DNA from: Streptococcus salivarius
GTDB taxonomy: Bacteria > Bacillota > Bacilli > Lactobacillales > Streptococcaceae
Direction: 5' to 3'
Length of the DNA: 64,000 bases
Assembly: GCF_002094975.1 (NCBI RefSeq)
Contig: NZ_CP015283.1
Coordinates: 729,501 to 793,500, forward strand
Shown one piece after another: positions 19,544 through 27,687 of the stretch (positions are counted from its first letter, which is position 1; each line of letters opens with the position of its first letter). The notes under the pieces were generated by a model. That model worked only from the letters and a program-made list of their open reading frames with translations. It was not told the DNA's origin and did no database searches. Made by a program: the position numbers and the translations under genes.

Positions 19544-19696
19544 ATGGCACAGAAAAAAGCAAGCCTAGCGTGTGCTGAATGTGGGAGCCGAAACTACTCA
19601 ATTAATGTGAGTAGCACTCCCAAACCAACACGACTAGAAGTTAACAAATTTTGTAAACATTGTAAAAAATACACCTTGCATAAAGAAACAAGATAG
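19544..19696 (+). CDS. rpmG: 50S ribosomal protein L33
   Basis: A 50-residue ribosomal protein with both zinc-binding pairs: CAEC near residue 10 and CKHC near residue 36, thus the zinc-containing (C+) form. SD GGAGG lies eight bases before the ATG. It lies eight bases before secE and is too short to be found by size-filtered ORF calling. Confidence 0.95.
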   Translation: MAQKKASLACAECGSRNYSINVSSTPKPTRLEVNKFCKHCKKYTLHKETR

Positions 19697-19704
19697 GAGA
19701 CACC

Positions 19705-19881
19705 GTGAGACAAACTGGAAGTATTTTCAAAGTCTTGAAAGACACGACTTGGCCAGACCGTAAACAACGCTGGCACGATTTTATTTCAGTTCTTGAGTAT
19801 ACTGCGTTCTTCACTGTCATCATCTATGCGTTTGATGAATTGTTGAGTCGCGCTATGTCAGCACTGATTAACTTTTTCTAA
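19705..19881 (+). CDS. secE: Preprotein translocase subunit SecE
   Basis: A 58-residue essential translocon subunit starting at GTG 19705 with SD AGGAG eight bases upstream. It has the SecE signature LKDTTWPDRKQRWHDFISVL (amphipathic helix, residues 11-30) followed by a single membrane helix (YTAFFTVIIYAFDELLS). It sits between rpmG and nusG, the classical location. Confidence 0.95.
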   Translation: MRQTGSIFKVLKDTTWPDRKQRWHDFISVLEYTAFFTVIIYAFDELLSRAMSALINFF

Positions 19882-19890
19882 AGAAAACAC

Positions 19891-19919
19891 AAAAAGAGTG
19901 GGAATGCCTGCTCTTTTTT
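19891..19919 (+). terminator. Terminator after secE
   Basis: An imperfect stem of AAAAGAG...GG with CC...CTCTTTT and a T run. The nusG extended -10 begins at its last T, so the two signals abut. Confidence 0.7.
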
Positions 19920-19927
19920 GTTATAAT
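19919..19927 (+). promoter_or_regulatory. Extended -10 promoter of nusG
   Basis: TGTTATAAT at 19919-19927, directly on the T run of the secE terminator. It predicts a start near 19934 and a leader of almost 150 bases. Confidence 0.6.
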
Positions 19928-20002
19928 AAATGCAGATAAAAGCGAGAACGAGGGCCATCAGGCTTTTTTATTACGCTTTGAATTAAACCATAGACATTCA
20001 TT

Positions 20003-20054
20003 GACATTTAACACTCGAAGCTAGAAGATAGCTAGCCGAAGGTGTTTAAATGTC
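20003..20054 (+). promoter_or_regulatory. Long two-tier hairpin in the nusG leader
   Basis: Outer stem: GACATTTAACAC (20003-20014) with 20042-20054, 12 pairs and one bulged T. Inner stem: GCTAG (20020-20024) with CTAGC (20032-20036). No T run follows, so it is not a simple terminator. It ends 14 bases before the nusG SD (20068-20073). The function is unknown; control of nusG translation or mRNA stability is possible. Confidence 0.6.
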
Positions 20055-20081
20055 ATTTAGAAAAAAGAAAGGAATCCTAAA

Positions 20082-20621
20082 ATGCTAGATTCATTCGACA
20101 AGGGCTGGTTCGTCCTTCAAACCTATTCAGGATACGAAAACAAAGTTAAAGAAAACCTTTTGCAACGTGCCCAAACTTATAACATGCTTGAAAATATCTT
20201 GCGTGTTGAAATCCCAACTCAAACGGTCAATGTTGAGAAAAACGGTAAAGTTAAAGAAGTAGAAGAAAACCGCTTCCCTGGTTACGTTCTTGTTGAGATG
20301 GTAATGACAGACGAAGCATGGTTCGTTGTCCGTAACACTCCAAACGTTACTGGTTTCGTTGGTTCTCACGGTAACCGTTCTAAACCAACACCACTTTTGG
20401 AAGAAGAAATCCGTCAAATCTTGATTTCAATGGGTCAAACCGTTGATGTCTTTGATACTAATATCAAGGTTGGTGACGTGGTTCAAATCATTGATGGTGC
20501 CTTTATGGGTCAAGAAGGCCGTGTTGTAGAAATTGAAAACAACAAGGTTAAAATCATGATTAATATGTTTGGTTCAGAAACAGCTGCTGAACTTGAACTT
20601 TACCAAATCGCTGAACTTTAA
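20082..20621 (+). CDS. nusG: Transcription elongation/antitermination factor NusG
   Basis: A 179-residue factor: NGN domain at residues 7-120 (WFVLQTYSGYENKVKENL, FPGYVLVEM, FVGSHGNRSKPTPL), KOW domain at 127-175 (VGDVVQIIDGAFMGQEGRVV). It binds RNA polymerase and couples it to the ribosome. SD AAAGGA lies eight bases before the ATG. It is preceded by its own promoter and an unusual structured leader. Confidence 0.97.
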   Translation: MLDSFDKGWFVLQTYSGYENKVKENLLQRAQTYNMLENILRVEIPTQTVNVEKNGKVKEVEENRFPGYVLVEMVMTDEAWFVVRNTPNVTGFVGSHGNRSKPTPLLEEEIRQILISMGQTVDVFDTNIKVGDVVQIIDGAFMGQEGRVVEIENNKVKIMINMFGSETAAELELYQIAEL

Positions 20622-20684
20622 GATAGACAAAAAGAGGTTGGGCTAAGAGACTTCAACCTTGGAAGACTATCTCATTAAACTTGA

Positions 20685-20740
20685 GGGAGAGGCTAGAAGC
20701 TAGATTTTTGAAATTTAGTTCTGTGTCACTCCCTTTTTTT
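20685..20740 (+). terminator. Terminator after nusG
   Basis: Arms GGGAG (20685-20689) and CTCCC (20729-20733) enclose an internally structured loop and are followed by seven T. A second hairpin AGGTTG/CAACCT (20635-20659) lies between it and the nusG stop. Confidence 0.6.
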
Positions 20741-20747
20741 CTAACGG

Positions 20748-21239
20748 ATGATGATGAATTACAAACGATTTTACGATAGGATTAGCGCTCCTTTGCGTTC
20801 TTACGCTAAGGTTTTAGAAGGGTTGAACAAGCTTATAACTAGGACTTTTTACCTGCTTTTTCCTATATTTCTTATTTGGGTTTGGCTAAGGAATGGTTGG
20901 TTTGTTCTCTCTACGACGGTGCTTATTATGGGGGGAGGCTTTTTCCTTCTTTCTCTTGGTCGTAGCCTCTACAATCGACCGCGTCCATACCAGACCTGGG
21001 CTATTCAACCCCTTATTAAGAAGGACAGTCTGGGCAAGTCCTTTCCCAGTCGGCATGTTTTCTCAGCGACTGTCATTGCTATGTTGGCACTGACGCTTAA
21101 CCCCTGGCTAGGTGGGACTATGCTTTTTCTGGCGGGCGCTCTAGCTCTTTTGCGTGTGCTAGGTGGTGTTCACTATCCTAGTGATGTTTTGGCAGGCTAT
21201 GTCATTGGGATTCTTATAGGTCTCCTTCTTTATCTTTAG
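20748..21239 (+). CDS. PAP2-family membrane phosphatase
   Basis: A 163-residue membrane protein with all three PAP2 phosphatase motifs: NRPRP after the third helix (residues 77-81), SFPSRHVFSA (about 97-106), and RVLGGVHYPSDVLAG (about 136-150). Such enzymes remove phosphates from undecaprenyl diphosphate or phosphatidate; recycling of the lipid carrier made by UppS is plausible. Several adjacent ATGs (20748, 20751) make the exact start uncertain, and SD is weak. Confidence 0.88.
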   Translation: MMMNYKRFYDRISAPLRSYAKVLEGLNKLITRTFYLLFPIFLIWVWLRNGWFVLSTTVLIMGGGFFLLSLGRSLYNRPRPYQTWAIQPLIKKDSLGKSFPSRHVFSATVIAMLALTLNPWLGGTMLFLAGALALLRVLGGVHYPSDVLAGYVIGILIGLLLYL

Positions 21240-21282
21240 AAAATTTGGGTCTTCTTCGAGAGAGGAAGGCTTTTTTCGTTGA

Positions 21283-21317
21283 AAAAGGAAAGGCACCTCT
21301 AGGGCACCTTTCCTTTT
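21283..21317. terminator. Bidirectional terminator after the PAP2 gene
   Basis: An 11-bp stem AAAAGGAAAGG (21283-21293) with CCTTTCCTTTT (21307-21317); T-rich on both strands, and so able to stop both the PAP2 transcript and the convergent HAD transcript. Confidence 0.75.
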
Positions 21318-21442
21318 GTTCTAAAATTCGAGTTGGCAATTAAGGGCTGTTCCCACCCTAAATGTTATCTTAGTCATAAGATGTGTTCTAAAATTCGAGT
21401 TGGCGATTAAAGGTTGTTCCCACCATTAGATATTAGCTTAGT
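21317..21442. repeat. Two tandem copies of a 58-base repeat
   Basis: Copy one spans 21317-21374 and copy two 21384-21442, at a period of 67 bases. The first 21 bases (beginning TGTTCTAAAATTCGAGTTGG) are identical, and GTTCCCACC and CTTAGT recur at the same offsets. Copy two runs into the 3' end of the HAD gene. Origin unknown. Confidence 0.8.
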
Positions 21443-22247
21443 TTAGGACATGTTTTTTAATAGCTTGAGCGACACCATGCTCATCATTTGAAGCAGTTAC
21501 TAAGTTTGCAGTTTCCTTGACCCCTTCAGGTGCATTGCCCATAGCAATTCCTAGACCAGCTAGAGCTAGCATAGGACTATCGTTGAAGTTATCTCCGATG
21601 GTCATGACTTCTTCAAGAGGAAGGTCATAATATTTGGCAACCTCAAGGAGAGCGTGTTCTTTAGAAACATGTTTGGCTGTGACTTCAAGGTAGTTATCTT
21701 TAGATAAGTAGAAGGCTGTCTGTGGAAAATCCATGCTTAGGAGTTTTTGGTGGAGGTCCTGGATAACTTCAGGCTCATCAATCAACAATAGCTTGTGGAT
21801 AGGTGGTTCTGAGTCTGAGACCGTGTCTTGTAGTTCCTTAATGATAGGAGATTCACCCGTGATACTTCCTTCCAACTGAGACCATTTGTCTAGTTCGTTG
21901 GTGATCCAGTCCTTGCCAGAGTAGATATTCACAGAGACACTTGGATAATCTGTGGATAAGTAGCTAAGAAGTTCTTGAATCTCAGATTTATCCACAGGGT
22001 GCTGTATGATAGCACGATCACCCTCAAGTACTAGGGCACCGTTGTAGCAGGCGATAGGATTGTCATGAAGTCCCAGTTTATGAGCAATTGGTTGCATCCC
22101 TAGTGGCGAACGGGCAGAAGCTAAAACAAAGGGAATATTTGCTTTTTCAAGCTTTGGCATTAGCTCTATCAGTTGCTCGTCCACCTGGTGGTTACTAGTG
22201 AGAATAGTGCCATCAATGTCACTGATAATCAAACGAATATTACTCAT
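21438..22247 (-). CDS. Cof-type HAD-family hydrolase
   Basis: A 269-residue sugar- or nucleotide-phosphatase-like HAD type IIB protein. Motif I is ISDIDGTIL at residues 7-15 (nucleophile Asp), followed by SARSPLGM (motif II region) and the C-terminal motif GDNFNDSPMLALAGLGIAMG (motif IV). ATG 22247 with SD AAGGA is preferred over the longer in-frame start. Its start lies within the 3' end of the DeoR gene (8-base overlap ATGAGTAA), so the pair is translationally coupled and the regulator probably controls it. Confidence 0.9.
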   Translation of the reverse strand: MSNIRLIISDIDGTILTSNHQVDEQLIELMPKLEKANIPFVLASARSPLGMQPIAHKLGLHDNPIACYNGALVLEGDRAIIQHPVDKSEIQELLSYLSTDYPSVSVNIYSGKDWITNELDKWSQLEGSITGESPIIKELQDTVSDSEPPIHKLLLIDEPEVIQDLHQKLLSMDFPQTAFYLSKDNYLEVTAKHVSKEHALLEVAKYYDLPLEEVMTIGDNFNDSPMLALAGLGIAMGNAPEGVKETANLVTASNDEHGVAQAIKKHVLN

Positions 22248-23007
22248 AGTCGCTATCCTTTCCATCGTATAAAATCGTTACTTTATCTTTAAGAGACTCG
22301 ACCAAATCAGGGTCAGGTTTCTTATCTGTAATCCAGTAGTCAAAGTCTTCAATCTTGCCCAAGATATATTTGGAATGTTTTTCATATTTATCAGATTCAG
22401 CAATAAGAATCTTGGTTCTAGCAGCTTGCATGGCTAGTTGTTTGACAGCAACGTCCTCTTCATCTTCATAGCTAACCACTCCTTGACTGAGACTAGCCGC
22501 TCCAAAGAAGGCTAAGTCAAATTGTAGATGTTGCAAGAGCTGGGCTTCGTGAAGCGAATAGTAAAAGCGGTTTTTGCTGTAAAATCTTCCTCCCAAGAGA
22601 TGAAAGTCGATTCCTTCTTTGCCACTTAGGACCAAGGCATTGTCCAAAGAGTGGGAGTAGACAGTTACGCTCTTAGTCAATTTTTGTGAAACTTCAAGCA
22701 TCAGGGTAGAGACATCGAAGAAGAGTAGAGATTGCTCTTTGACCAAGCTAAGCGCTAGGTCTGCCATTTTTTTCTTGTCTTCAGTGAGTCCTTTCTGACG
22801 TTCCTGGAAGCCAAGAACAGTGGTATTTTTAACTGGAAGAATGCCACCATGGGTACGCTGAGCCAAATTCCTCTGGCTGAGGCAGTCGAAATCTCTTCTG
22901 ACGGTATCTTTGGAAACACCTAATGCGTCAACCATTTCCTTGACAGATAGGTTTCCGCGCTCCTCCAAAAGTGTTAATATTTTCTCTAATCGTTGTTCCT
23001 GATACAT
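22240..23007 (-). CDS. DeoR-family transcriptional regulator
   Basis: A 255-residue regulator with an N-terminal winged helix (RLEKILTLLEERGNLSVKEM, then SKDTVRRDF, residues 5-55) with the RTHGG motif, and a C-terminal DeoR sensor domain (residues 75-230) that in this family binds a phosphorylated sugar. It is cotranscribed with a HAD phosphatase whose substrate may be the same sugar phosphate. A TGCTATACT -10 lies about 25 bases upstream on the minus strand. Confidence 0.9.
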   Translation of the reverse strand: MYQEQRLEKILTLLEERGNLSVKEMVDALGVSKDTVRRDFDCLSQRNLAQRTHGGILPVKNTTVLGFQERQKGLTEDKKKMADLALSLVKEQSLLFFDVSTLMLEVSQKLTKSVTVYSHSLDNALVLSGKEGIDFHLLGGRFYSKNRFYYSLHEAQLLQHLQFDLAFFGAASLSQGVVSYEDEEDVAVKQLAMQAARTKILIAESDKYEKHSKYILGKIEDFDYWITDKKPDPDLVESLKDKVTILYDGKDSDYE

Positions 23008-23200
23008 GAGTCACCTACTTTCTGATACTAGTATAGCATCTTTTTGCTTTTTTGTTACACAAGAGCGCAAAAAAACTTAAAAAGAAGAAAAAAGGTGCAA
23101 AATAGACTCAGGTGAATTTGCCTCTTAAAGTTCCCTTATCATCTTTAAAAATCCTTCAAAAATGCTATAATAGAAGCATTACGAATATTGGAGAGAAACC

Positions 23201-25702
23201 ATGAGTTTTTACAATCATAAAGAAATCGAGCCTAAGTGGCAAAAATACTGGGCTGACAATCATACTTTTAAGACAGGAACAGATGCCTCAAAACCTAAGT
23301 TTTATGCGCTTGACATGTTCCCTTACCCATCTGGAGCGGGTCTTCACGTAGGACACCCAGAAGGCTACACAGCGACTGATATCCTCAGCCGTTTCAAACG
23401 TGCGCAAGGTTACAATGTCCTTCACCCAATGGGATGGGATGCCTTTGGTTTGCCTGCAGAGCAATACGCTATGGATACAGGGAATGACCCAGCGGAATTC
23501 ACAGCAGAAAACATTGCCAACTTCAAACGCCAAATCAATGCGCTTGGCTTCTCTTACGACTGGGACCGTGAAGTCAATACGACAGATCCGAACTACTACA
23601 AGTGGACGCAATGGATCTTCACCAAGCTTTACGAAAAAGGTTTGGCTTATGAAGCTGAAGTACCAGTAAACTGGGTTGAAGAATTGGGAACAGCTATCGC
23701 CAACGAAGAAGTTCTTCCAGATGGAACCTCTGAGCGTGGAGGCTATCCAGTTGTCCGCAAACCAATGCGTCAATGGATGCTTAAAATCACTGCCTATGCT
23801 GAGCGTTTGCTCAATGACTTGGATGATCTTGATTGGCCAGAGTCTATCAAGGACATGCAACGCAACTGGATTGGTAAATCAACTGGTGCCAATGTCACTT
23901 TCAAAGTAAAAGGGACAGACAAGGAATTCACAGTCTTTACGACACGTCCAGATACTCTTTTTGGTGCGACCTTCACTGTTTTGGCGCCTGAGCATGACTT
24001 GGTAGATGCCATCACAACACCTGAACAAGCTGAGGCTGTAGCTGACTACAAACATCAAGCCAGCCTTAAATCAGACTTGGCTCGTACAGACCTTGCCAAG
24101 GAGAAAACAGGGGTTTGGACTGGTGCTTATGCCATCAACCCTGTCAATGGTAAAGAAATTCCAATCTGGATTGCTGACTATGTTCTTGCCAGCTACGGAA
24201 CAGGTGCTGTTATGGCCGTACCTGCCCACGATGAGCGTGACTGGGAATTTGCAAAACAGTTTGACCTTCCAATCGTAGAAGTGTTGGAAGGTGGAAACGT
24301 TGAAGAGGCTGCTTACACAGAAGATGGCCTTCACGTCAACTCTGACTTCTTGAACGGTCTCAACAAAGAAGAAGCGATTGCTAAAATCGTGGCTTGGTTG
24401 GAAGAAAAAGGCTTTGGTCAAGAAAAAATCACTTACCGTCTTCGTGACTGGCTCTTTAGCCGTCAACGTTACTGGGGTGAACCAATCCCAATTATTCATT
24501 GGGAAGATGGTACTTCAACAGCTGTTCCAGAAAGTGAACTCCCACTTGTCTTGCCAGTAACCAAGGACATTCGCCCTTCAGGTACTGGTGAAAGCCCATT
24601 GGCTAACTTGACAGACTGGCTTGAAGTGACTCGTGAGGATGGTGTCAAAGGTCGTCGTGAGACTAATACTATGCCACAATGGGCAGGTTCAAGCTGGTAC
24701 TACCTCCGCTATATCGATCCACACAACACAGAGAAATTAGCTGATGAGGATCTCCTCAAACAATGGTTGCCAGTCGATATTTATGTGGGTGGTGCTGAAC
24801 ACGCCGTGCTCCACTTGCTTTACGCTCGTTTCTGGCATAAATTCCTCTATGACCTTGGTGTTGTACCGACTAAAGAGCCATTCCAAAAACTCTTTAACCA
24901 AGGAATGATCTTGGGAACAAGCTACCGTGATCACCGTGGAGCTCTTGTGGCAACTGACAAGGTTGAAAAACGTGACGGTTCCTTCTTCCATGTGGAAACA
25001 GGGGAAGAGTTGGAGCAAGCACCAGCCAAAATGTCTAAATCCCTCAAGAACGTGGTTAACCCAGACGATGTGGTGGAACAATACGGTGCTGATACCCTTC
25101 GTGTCTATGAAATGTTCATGGGACCCCTTGATGCCTCAATCGCTTGGTCTGAAGAAGGATTGGAAGGAAGCCGTAAATTCCTTGACCGTGTTTACCGTTT
25201 GATTACAAGTAAAGAAATCGTTGCGGAAAACAATGGCGCTCTTGACAAGGTTTACAACGAAACCGTTAAATCTGTTACAGAGCAAATCGAGTCTATGAAA
25301 TTCAACACAGCCATTGCCCAACTCATGGTCTTTGTCAATGCAGCTAACAAGGAAGACAAACTCTATGTAGGCTACGCCAAAGGATTTATCCAATTGATTG
25401 CACCATTTGCGCCTCACTTGGCAGAAGAACTCTGGCAAACAGTCGCAGAAACAGGTGAGTCTATCTCTTATATAGCTTGGCCAACATGGGACGAAAGCAA
25501 ATTGGTTGAAGACGAAATCGAAATTGTCGTTCAAATCAAAGGTAAAGTCCGTGCCCAACTCATGGTCGCAAAAGACCTGTCACGCGAAGAATTGCAAGAA
25601 GTCGCTCTTGCTAACGAAAAAGTTAAAGCAGAGATTGATGGCAAGGAAATCGTGAAAGTGATTGCGGTACCAAATAAACTCGTTAATATCGTTGTAAAAT
25701 AA
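23201..25702 (+). CDS. leuS: Leucyl-tRNA synthetase
   Basis: An 833-residue class I synthetase. The HIGH motif appears as HVGH at residues 49-52 and KMSKS as AKMSKSLKN near residue 608; the CP1 editing domain (about 220-410, [12 protein letters not shown]) is present. A TGCTATAAT extended -10 lies about 30 bases before the SD GGAGAG. The leader is too short for a T-box, so it does not seem to be controlled by uncharged tRNA. Confidence 0.97.
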   Translation: MSFYNHKEIEPKWQKYWADNHTFKTGTDASKPKFYALDMFPYPSGAGLHVGHPEGYTATDILSRFKRAQGYNVLHPMGWDAFGLPAEQYAMDTGNDPAEFTAENIANFKRQINALGFSYDWDREVNTTDPNYYKWTQWIFTKLYEKGLAYEAEVPVNWVEELGTAIANEEVLPDGTSERGGYPVVRKPMRQWMLKITAYAERLLNDLDDLDWPESIKDMQRNWIGKSTGANVTFKVKGTDKEFTVFTTRPDTLFGATFTVLAPEHDLVDAITTPEQAEAVADYKHQASLKSDLARTDLAKEKTGVWTGAYAINPVNGKEIPIWIADYVLASYGTGAVMAVPAHDERDWEFAKQFDLPIVEVLEGGNVEEAAYTEDGLHVNSDFLNGLNKEEAIAKIVAWLEEKGFGQEKITYRLRDWLFSRQRYWGEPIPIIHWEDGTSTAVPESELPLVLPVTKDIRPSGTGESPLANLTDWLEVTREDGVKGRRETNTMPQWAGSSWYYLRYIDPHNTEKLADEDLLKQWLPVDIYVGGAEHAVLHLLYARFWHKFLYDLGVVPTKEPFQKLFNQGMILGTSYRDHRGALVATDKVEKRDGSFFHVETGEELEQAPAKMSKSLKNVVNPDDVVEQYGADTLRVYEMFMGPLDASIAWSEEGLEGSRKFLDRVYRLITSKEIVAENNGALDKVYNETVKSVTEQIESMKFNTAIAQLMVFVNAANKEDKLYVGYAKGFIQLIAPFAPHLAEELWQTVAETGESISYIAWPTWDESKLVEDEIEIVVQIKGKVRAQLMVAKDLSREELQEVALANEKVKAEIDGKEIVKVIAVPNKLVNIVVK

Positions 25703-25706
25703 AAAT

Positions 25707-25740
25707 AAATCCTTCGGAGCTTAGCTCTGGAGGATTTTTT
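25707..25740 (+). terminator. Terminator after leuS
   Basis: A 14-bp stem (25707-25720 with 25724-25737, with G-U pairs) followed by six T. Confidence 0.85.
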
Positions 25741-25749
25741 AGGTTCAGC

Positions 25750-25789
25750 TTGACAAGAAATAGTAATTTTGTTAATGTTATTAACAAAA
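25750..25789 (+). promoter_or_regulatory. marR promoter with overlapping palindromic operator
   Basis: TTGACA (25750-25755), 17 bases, TAATGT (25773-25778). A perfect 10-3-10 palindrome, TTTTGTTAAT-GTT-ATTAACAAAA (25767-25789), covers the -10. A shorter copy of the same palindrome precedes the next gene (26282-26300). This fits an autorepressing MarR protein. Confidence 0.75.
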
Positions 25790-25800
25790 AGAGGGACACT

Positions 25801-26256
25801 ATGAATAAGAAAGAACTGCATAAGTTTAATAATCGTTTTAACAGTTTTGTTTTAGCCTTTGAACAGTTGAAAAAGGCTCAGCATAGGAACAGTATTGATA
25901 AATCAATCACTATTAATGAAGTCCATTTGATTGACCTAATAGGTCGCAATCAGCCTGTGAATTTAGTGAAATTATCTGAGTTACTTGAAGTATCTAGGAG
26001 TGCCATTACTCAGAGTGTTAGACGTTTAACCAAGAAAGACCTTGTTTCTTTTGAATTTGCACCTGATAATGAAAAAAATAAATATCTGATATTATCCAAA
26101 AAAGGTGTTGACGTTTTTAACATTCATAAAGAGCAGCAAGAACATATTGAAAAAGCCATTTCTTCAGTTTTAAGAAACTATAGTGATGAGGACCTTCAAA
26201 TGGTTATGAAATTGATGGATGATGTTGAAAAGGTATGGCAAGAATTACCGTGGTAA
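25801..26256 (+). CDS. MarR-family transcriptional regulator
   Basis: A 151-residue winged-helix regulator starting at ATG 25801 (MNKKELHKFNNRF, SD GAGGG). The DNA-binding part is at residues 35-105 (INEVHLIDLIGRNQ, LSELLEVSRSAITQSVRRL, wing DNEKNKYLILSKKG), with the dimerisation helices at the two ends. It lies upstream of, and in the same orientation as, an acyl-CoA thioesterase-like gene, and both have the GTTAAT-N3-ATTAAC palindrome in their promoter regions, so it very probably controls both. The ligand is unknown; an acyl-CoA or a xenobiotic acid would fit. Confidence 0.88.
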   Translation: MNKKELHKFNNRFNSFVLAFEQLKKAQHRNSIDKSITINEVHLIDLIGRNQPVNLVKLSELLEVSRSAITQSVRRLTKKDLVSFEFAPDNEKNKYLILSKKGVDVFNIHKEQQEHIEKAISSVLRNYSDEDLQMVMKLMDDVEKVWQELPW

Positions 26257-26273
26257 AAATCACGGTAATTTTA
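26243..26273 (+). terminator. Hairpin at the end of the marR gene
   Basis: A perfect 10-bp stem (26243-26252 with 26261-26270) includes the marR stop codon and is followed by TTTT. It could be a partial terminator between the two genes. Confidence 0.5.
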
Positions 26274-26277
26274 AAAC

Positions 26278-26300
26278 TATATTGTTAATTACATTAACAA
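26278..26300 (+). promoter_or_regulatory. Second palindromic operator, before the BAAT-like gene
   Basis: TTGTTAAT-TAC-ATTAACAA (26282-26300) repeats the marR operator core GTTAAT-N3-ATTAAC. A possible -10 TATATT (26278-26283) overlaps its left edge. The SD of the next gene follows at about 26304-26309. Confidence 0.7.
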
Positions 26301-26313
26301 AAAAGAGGAAGAT

Positions 26314-27546
26314 ATGAATATACAAATTGAACTGATTTCAGAGTCTGATTTAGCAGACGAATCTTTTAATATTGTCATCGATGGCTTAAAACCAAGAGAA
26401 ATCTATCGAGTCGAAATGTTTCTATCCGATTATTATTGTATCAATGCTCCCATGCTTTTAGCTCATGATGTTTTATGGAAATCAACAGCGACTTTTGTAT
26501 CAGATAAGAATGGTATTATTGATATTTCACAAACTCCATCTTGTTCTGGCTCTTATGAAGATATTGCAACAATGGGGTTATTCTTTAATGCCAAACCCTT
26601 GACCAATAGGAAAAAGAAACTTCCAAACTCTCTTTCTAAAATTCCCTTATTAGATCACTTTTTTGTGGAAATCAAAATTATACAAGGTAATACTGTCGTC
26701 GCAAAGAGAACTTTCACAAGACATTACATGAGTTCGCAAATTAGTCATCAAGATATTTACGAGAGACATTTTCAAGGGAGACTCTTTTATGATAAAAAGG
26801 CAATAAAAGCACCAGCATTGATTATTGTGAGCGGTAGTGAAGGAAGGATTGAAAAGGCACAGAATATAGCTCAGCTTCTATCTTCTAGAGGTTATATTTG
26901 CCTAGCAGTTGCCTACTTTGGTTTAGAGGGGTTGCCAAAACATTTGGAACGTATTCCTTTAGAGTGCCTTATGGAAGCAAAGGATTATCTACGTCAGCAT
27001 CCTCAAGTAGATAGTGAAAAAATTGGACTCTATGGACGTTCTAAGGGAGCAGAGTTAGTTTTAGCTGAGGAGAGCATTTTTAATGACGTTCAATGTTTGG
27101 TACTAAATTCACCCTCTGATGTGGTGTATGAAGGGATAAAAGGGAAATGGAACTCTCATACTTCTTCTTGGACGTATTTGCAAAAAGAACTTCCTTATCA
27201 AAAGTTTCGACTTAGAGATTATCTGTTCAGCAAACTTTTAAAAAAATCCTTTCCTAAAGATTGCTCTGCTAGGATAGATATTGGTCAAATGTATTCACCA
27301 ATCTTACTGCTCGGAAGTACTGTTGATGAAATATGGGATGCCTCGTCAGCAATTGATGATATTGTCTCACATTATAAAGGACACCAGATTACATTTAAAA
27401 AATATCATGAAACAGGTCACATGTTGACAGTGGCTTATCAACCCAATCATCGCTATCGAAAAGATTGGCGTTTACTGATGAAAGAGAGCAAGGATTCTTG
27501 GTTGGCTACGATTCATTTTTTTGATAGGCATTTGAAGAAGCAATAA
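26314..27546 (+). CDS. Acyl-CoA thioester hydrolase / bile acid-CoA:amino acid N-acyltransferase-like protein
   Basis: A 410-residue protein with the two-domain layout of the acyl-CoA thioesterase/BAAT family: an N-terminal beta-sandwich (about 1-145, VIDGLKPREIYRVEMFLSD) and a C-terminal alpha/beta hydrolase (about 160-405). The hydrolase carries APALIIVSGSEGRIEKAQ, the nucleophile elbow IGLYGRSKGAELVLA (G-R-S-K-G, nucleophile Ser), Asp in GSTVDEIWDA and His in the segment YHETGHML, a plausible Ser-Asp-His triad. The animal enzymes use Cys or Ser and conjugate or hydrolyse acyl-CoAs; the bacterial role is not established. MarR-type regulator upstream with the same operator. Codon use is more AT-rich than the flanking housekeeping genes, suggesting an accessory gene. 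Confidence 0.78.
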   Translation: MNIQIELISESDLADESFNIVIDGLKPREIYRVEMFLSDYYCINAPMLLAHDVLWKSTATFVSDKNGIIDISQTPSCSGSYEDIATMGLFFNAKPLTNRKKKLPNSLSKIPLLDHFFVEIKIIQGNTVVAKRTFTRHYMSSQISHQDIYERHFQGRLFYDKKAIKAPALIIVSGSEGRIEKAQNIAQLLSSRGYICLAVAYFGLEGLPKHLERIPLECLMEAKDYLRQHPQVDSEKIGLYGRSKGAELVLAEESIFNDVQCLVLNSPSDVVYEGIKGKWNSHTSSWTYLQKELPYQKFRLRDYLFSKLLKKSFPKDCSARIDIGQMYSPILLLGSTVDEIWDASSAIDDIVSHYKGHQITFKKYHETGHMLTVAYQPNHRYRKDWRLLMKESKDSWLATIHFFDRHLKKQ

Positions 27547-27562
27547 CATAAGATTATAAATA

Positions 27563-27571
27563 TGCTATAAT
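27563..27571 (+). promoter_or_regulatory. Extended -10 promoter of yjdF
   Basis: TGCTATAAT at 27563-27571, predicting a start near 27578 and a leader of about 110 bases that holds the yjdF element. Confidence 0.7.
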
Positions 27572-27579
27572 AGTCCCAA

Positions 27580-27687
27580 CTAAGATAAAAACACAGTTCT
27601 GGTTGGTAGTCCAGACGTAGGCAAGCCTATCAGTAACCTTCCTCCTTGGTTGTCCATTCTTAGGGATAGATTTAAGGAGGTGCTGTC
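27580..27687 (+). promoter_or_regulatory. yjdF-type riboswitch
   Basis: A structured leader directly before a yjdF gene. Visible elements: hairpin TCTGG (27598-27602) with CCAGA (27611-27615), the GTAGGC/GCCTAT segment (27617-27630), and CCTCCTT (27641-27647), which is exactly complementary to the SD AAGGAGG (27674-27680). Pairing of the last two would hide the SD of yjdF, implying translational control. yjdF-motif RNAs upstream of yjdF genes in Firmicutes bind azaaromatic compounds. Assignment rests on gene context and the SD-masking arm; no covariance model was run. Confidence 0.75.

Noticed and set aside
23030..23200. T-box ahead of leuS
   Set aside because: The promoter lies only about 35 bases before the start codon, leaving no room for one.
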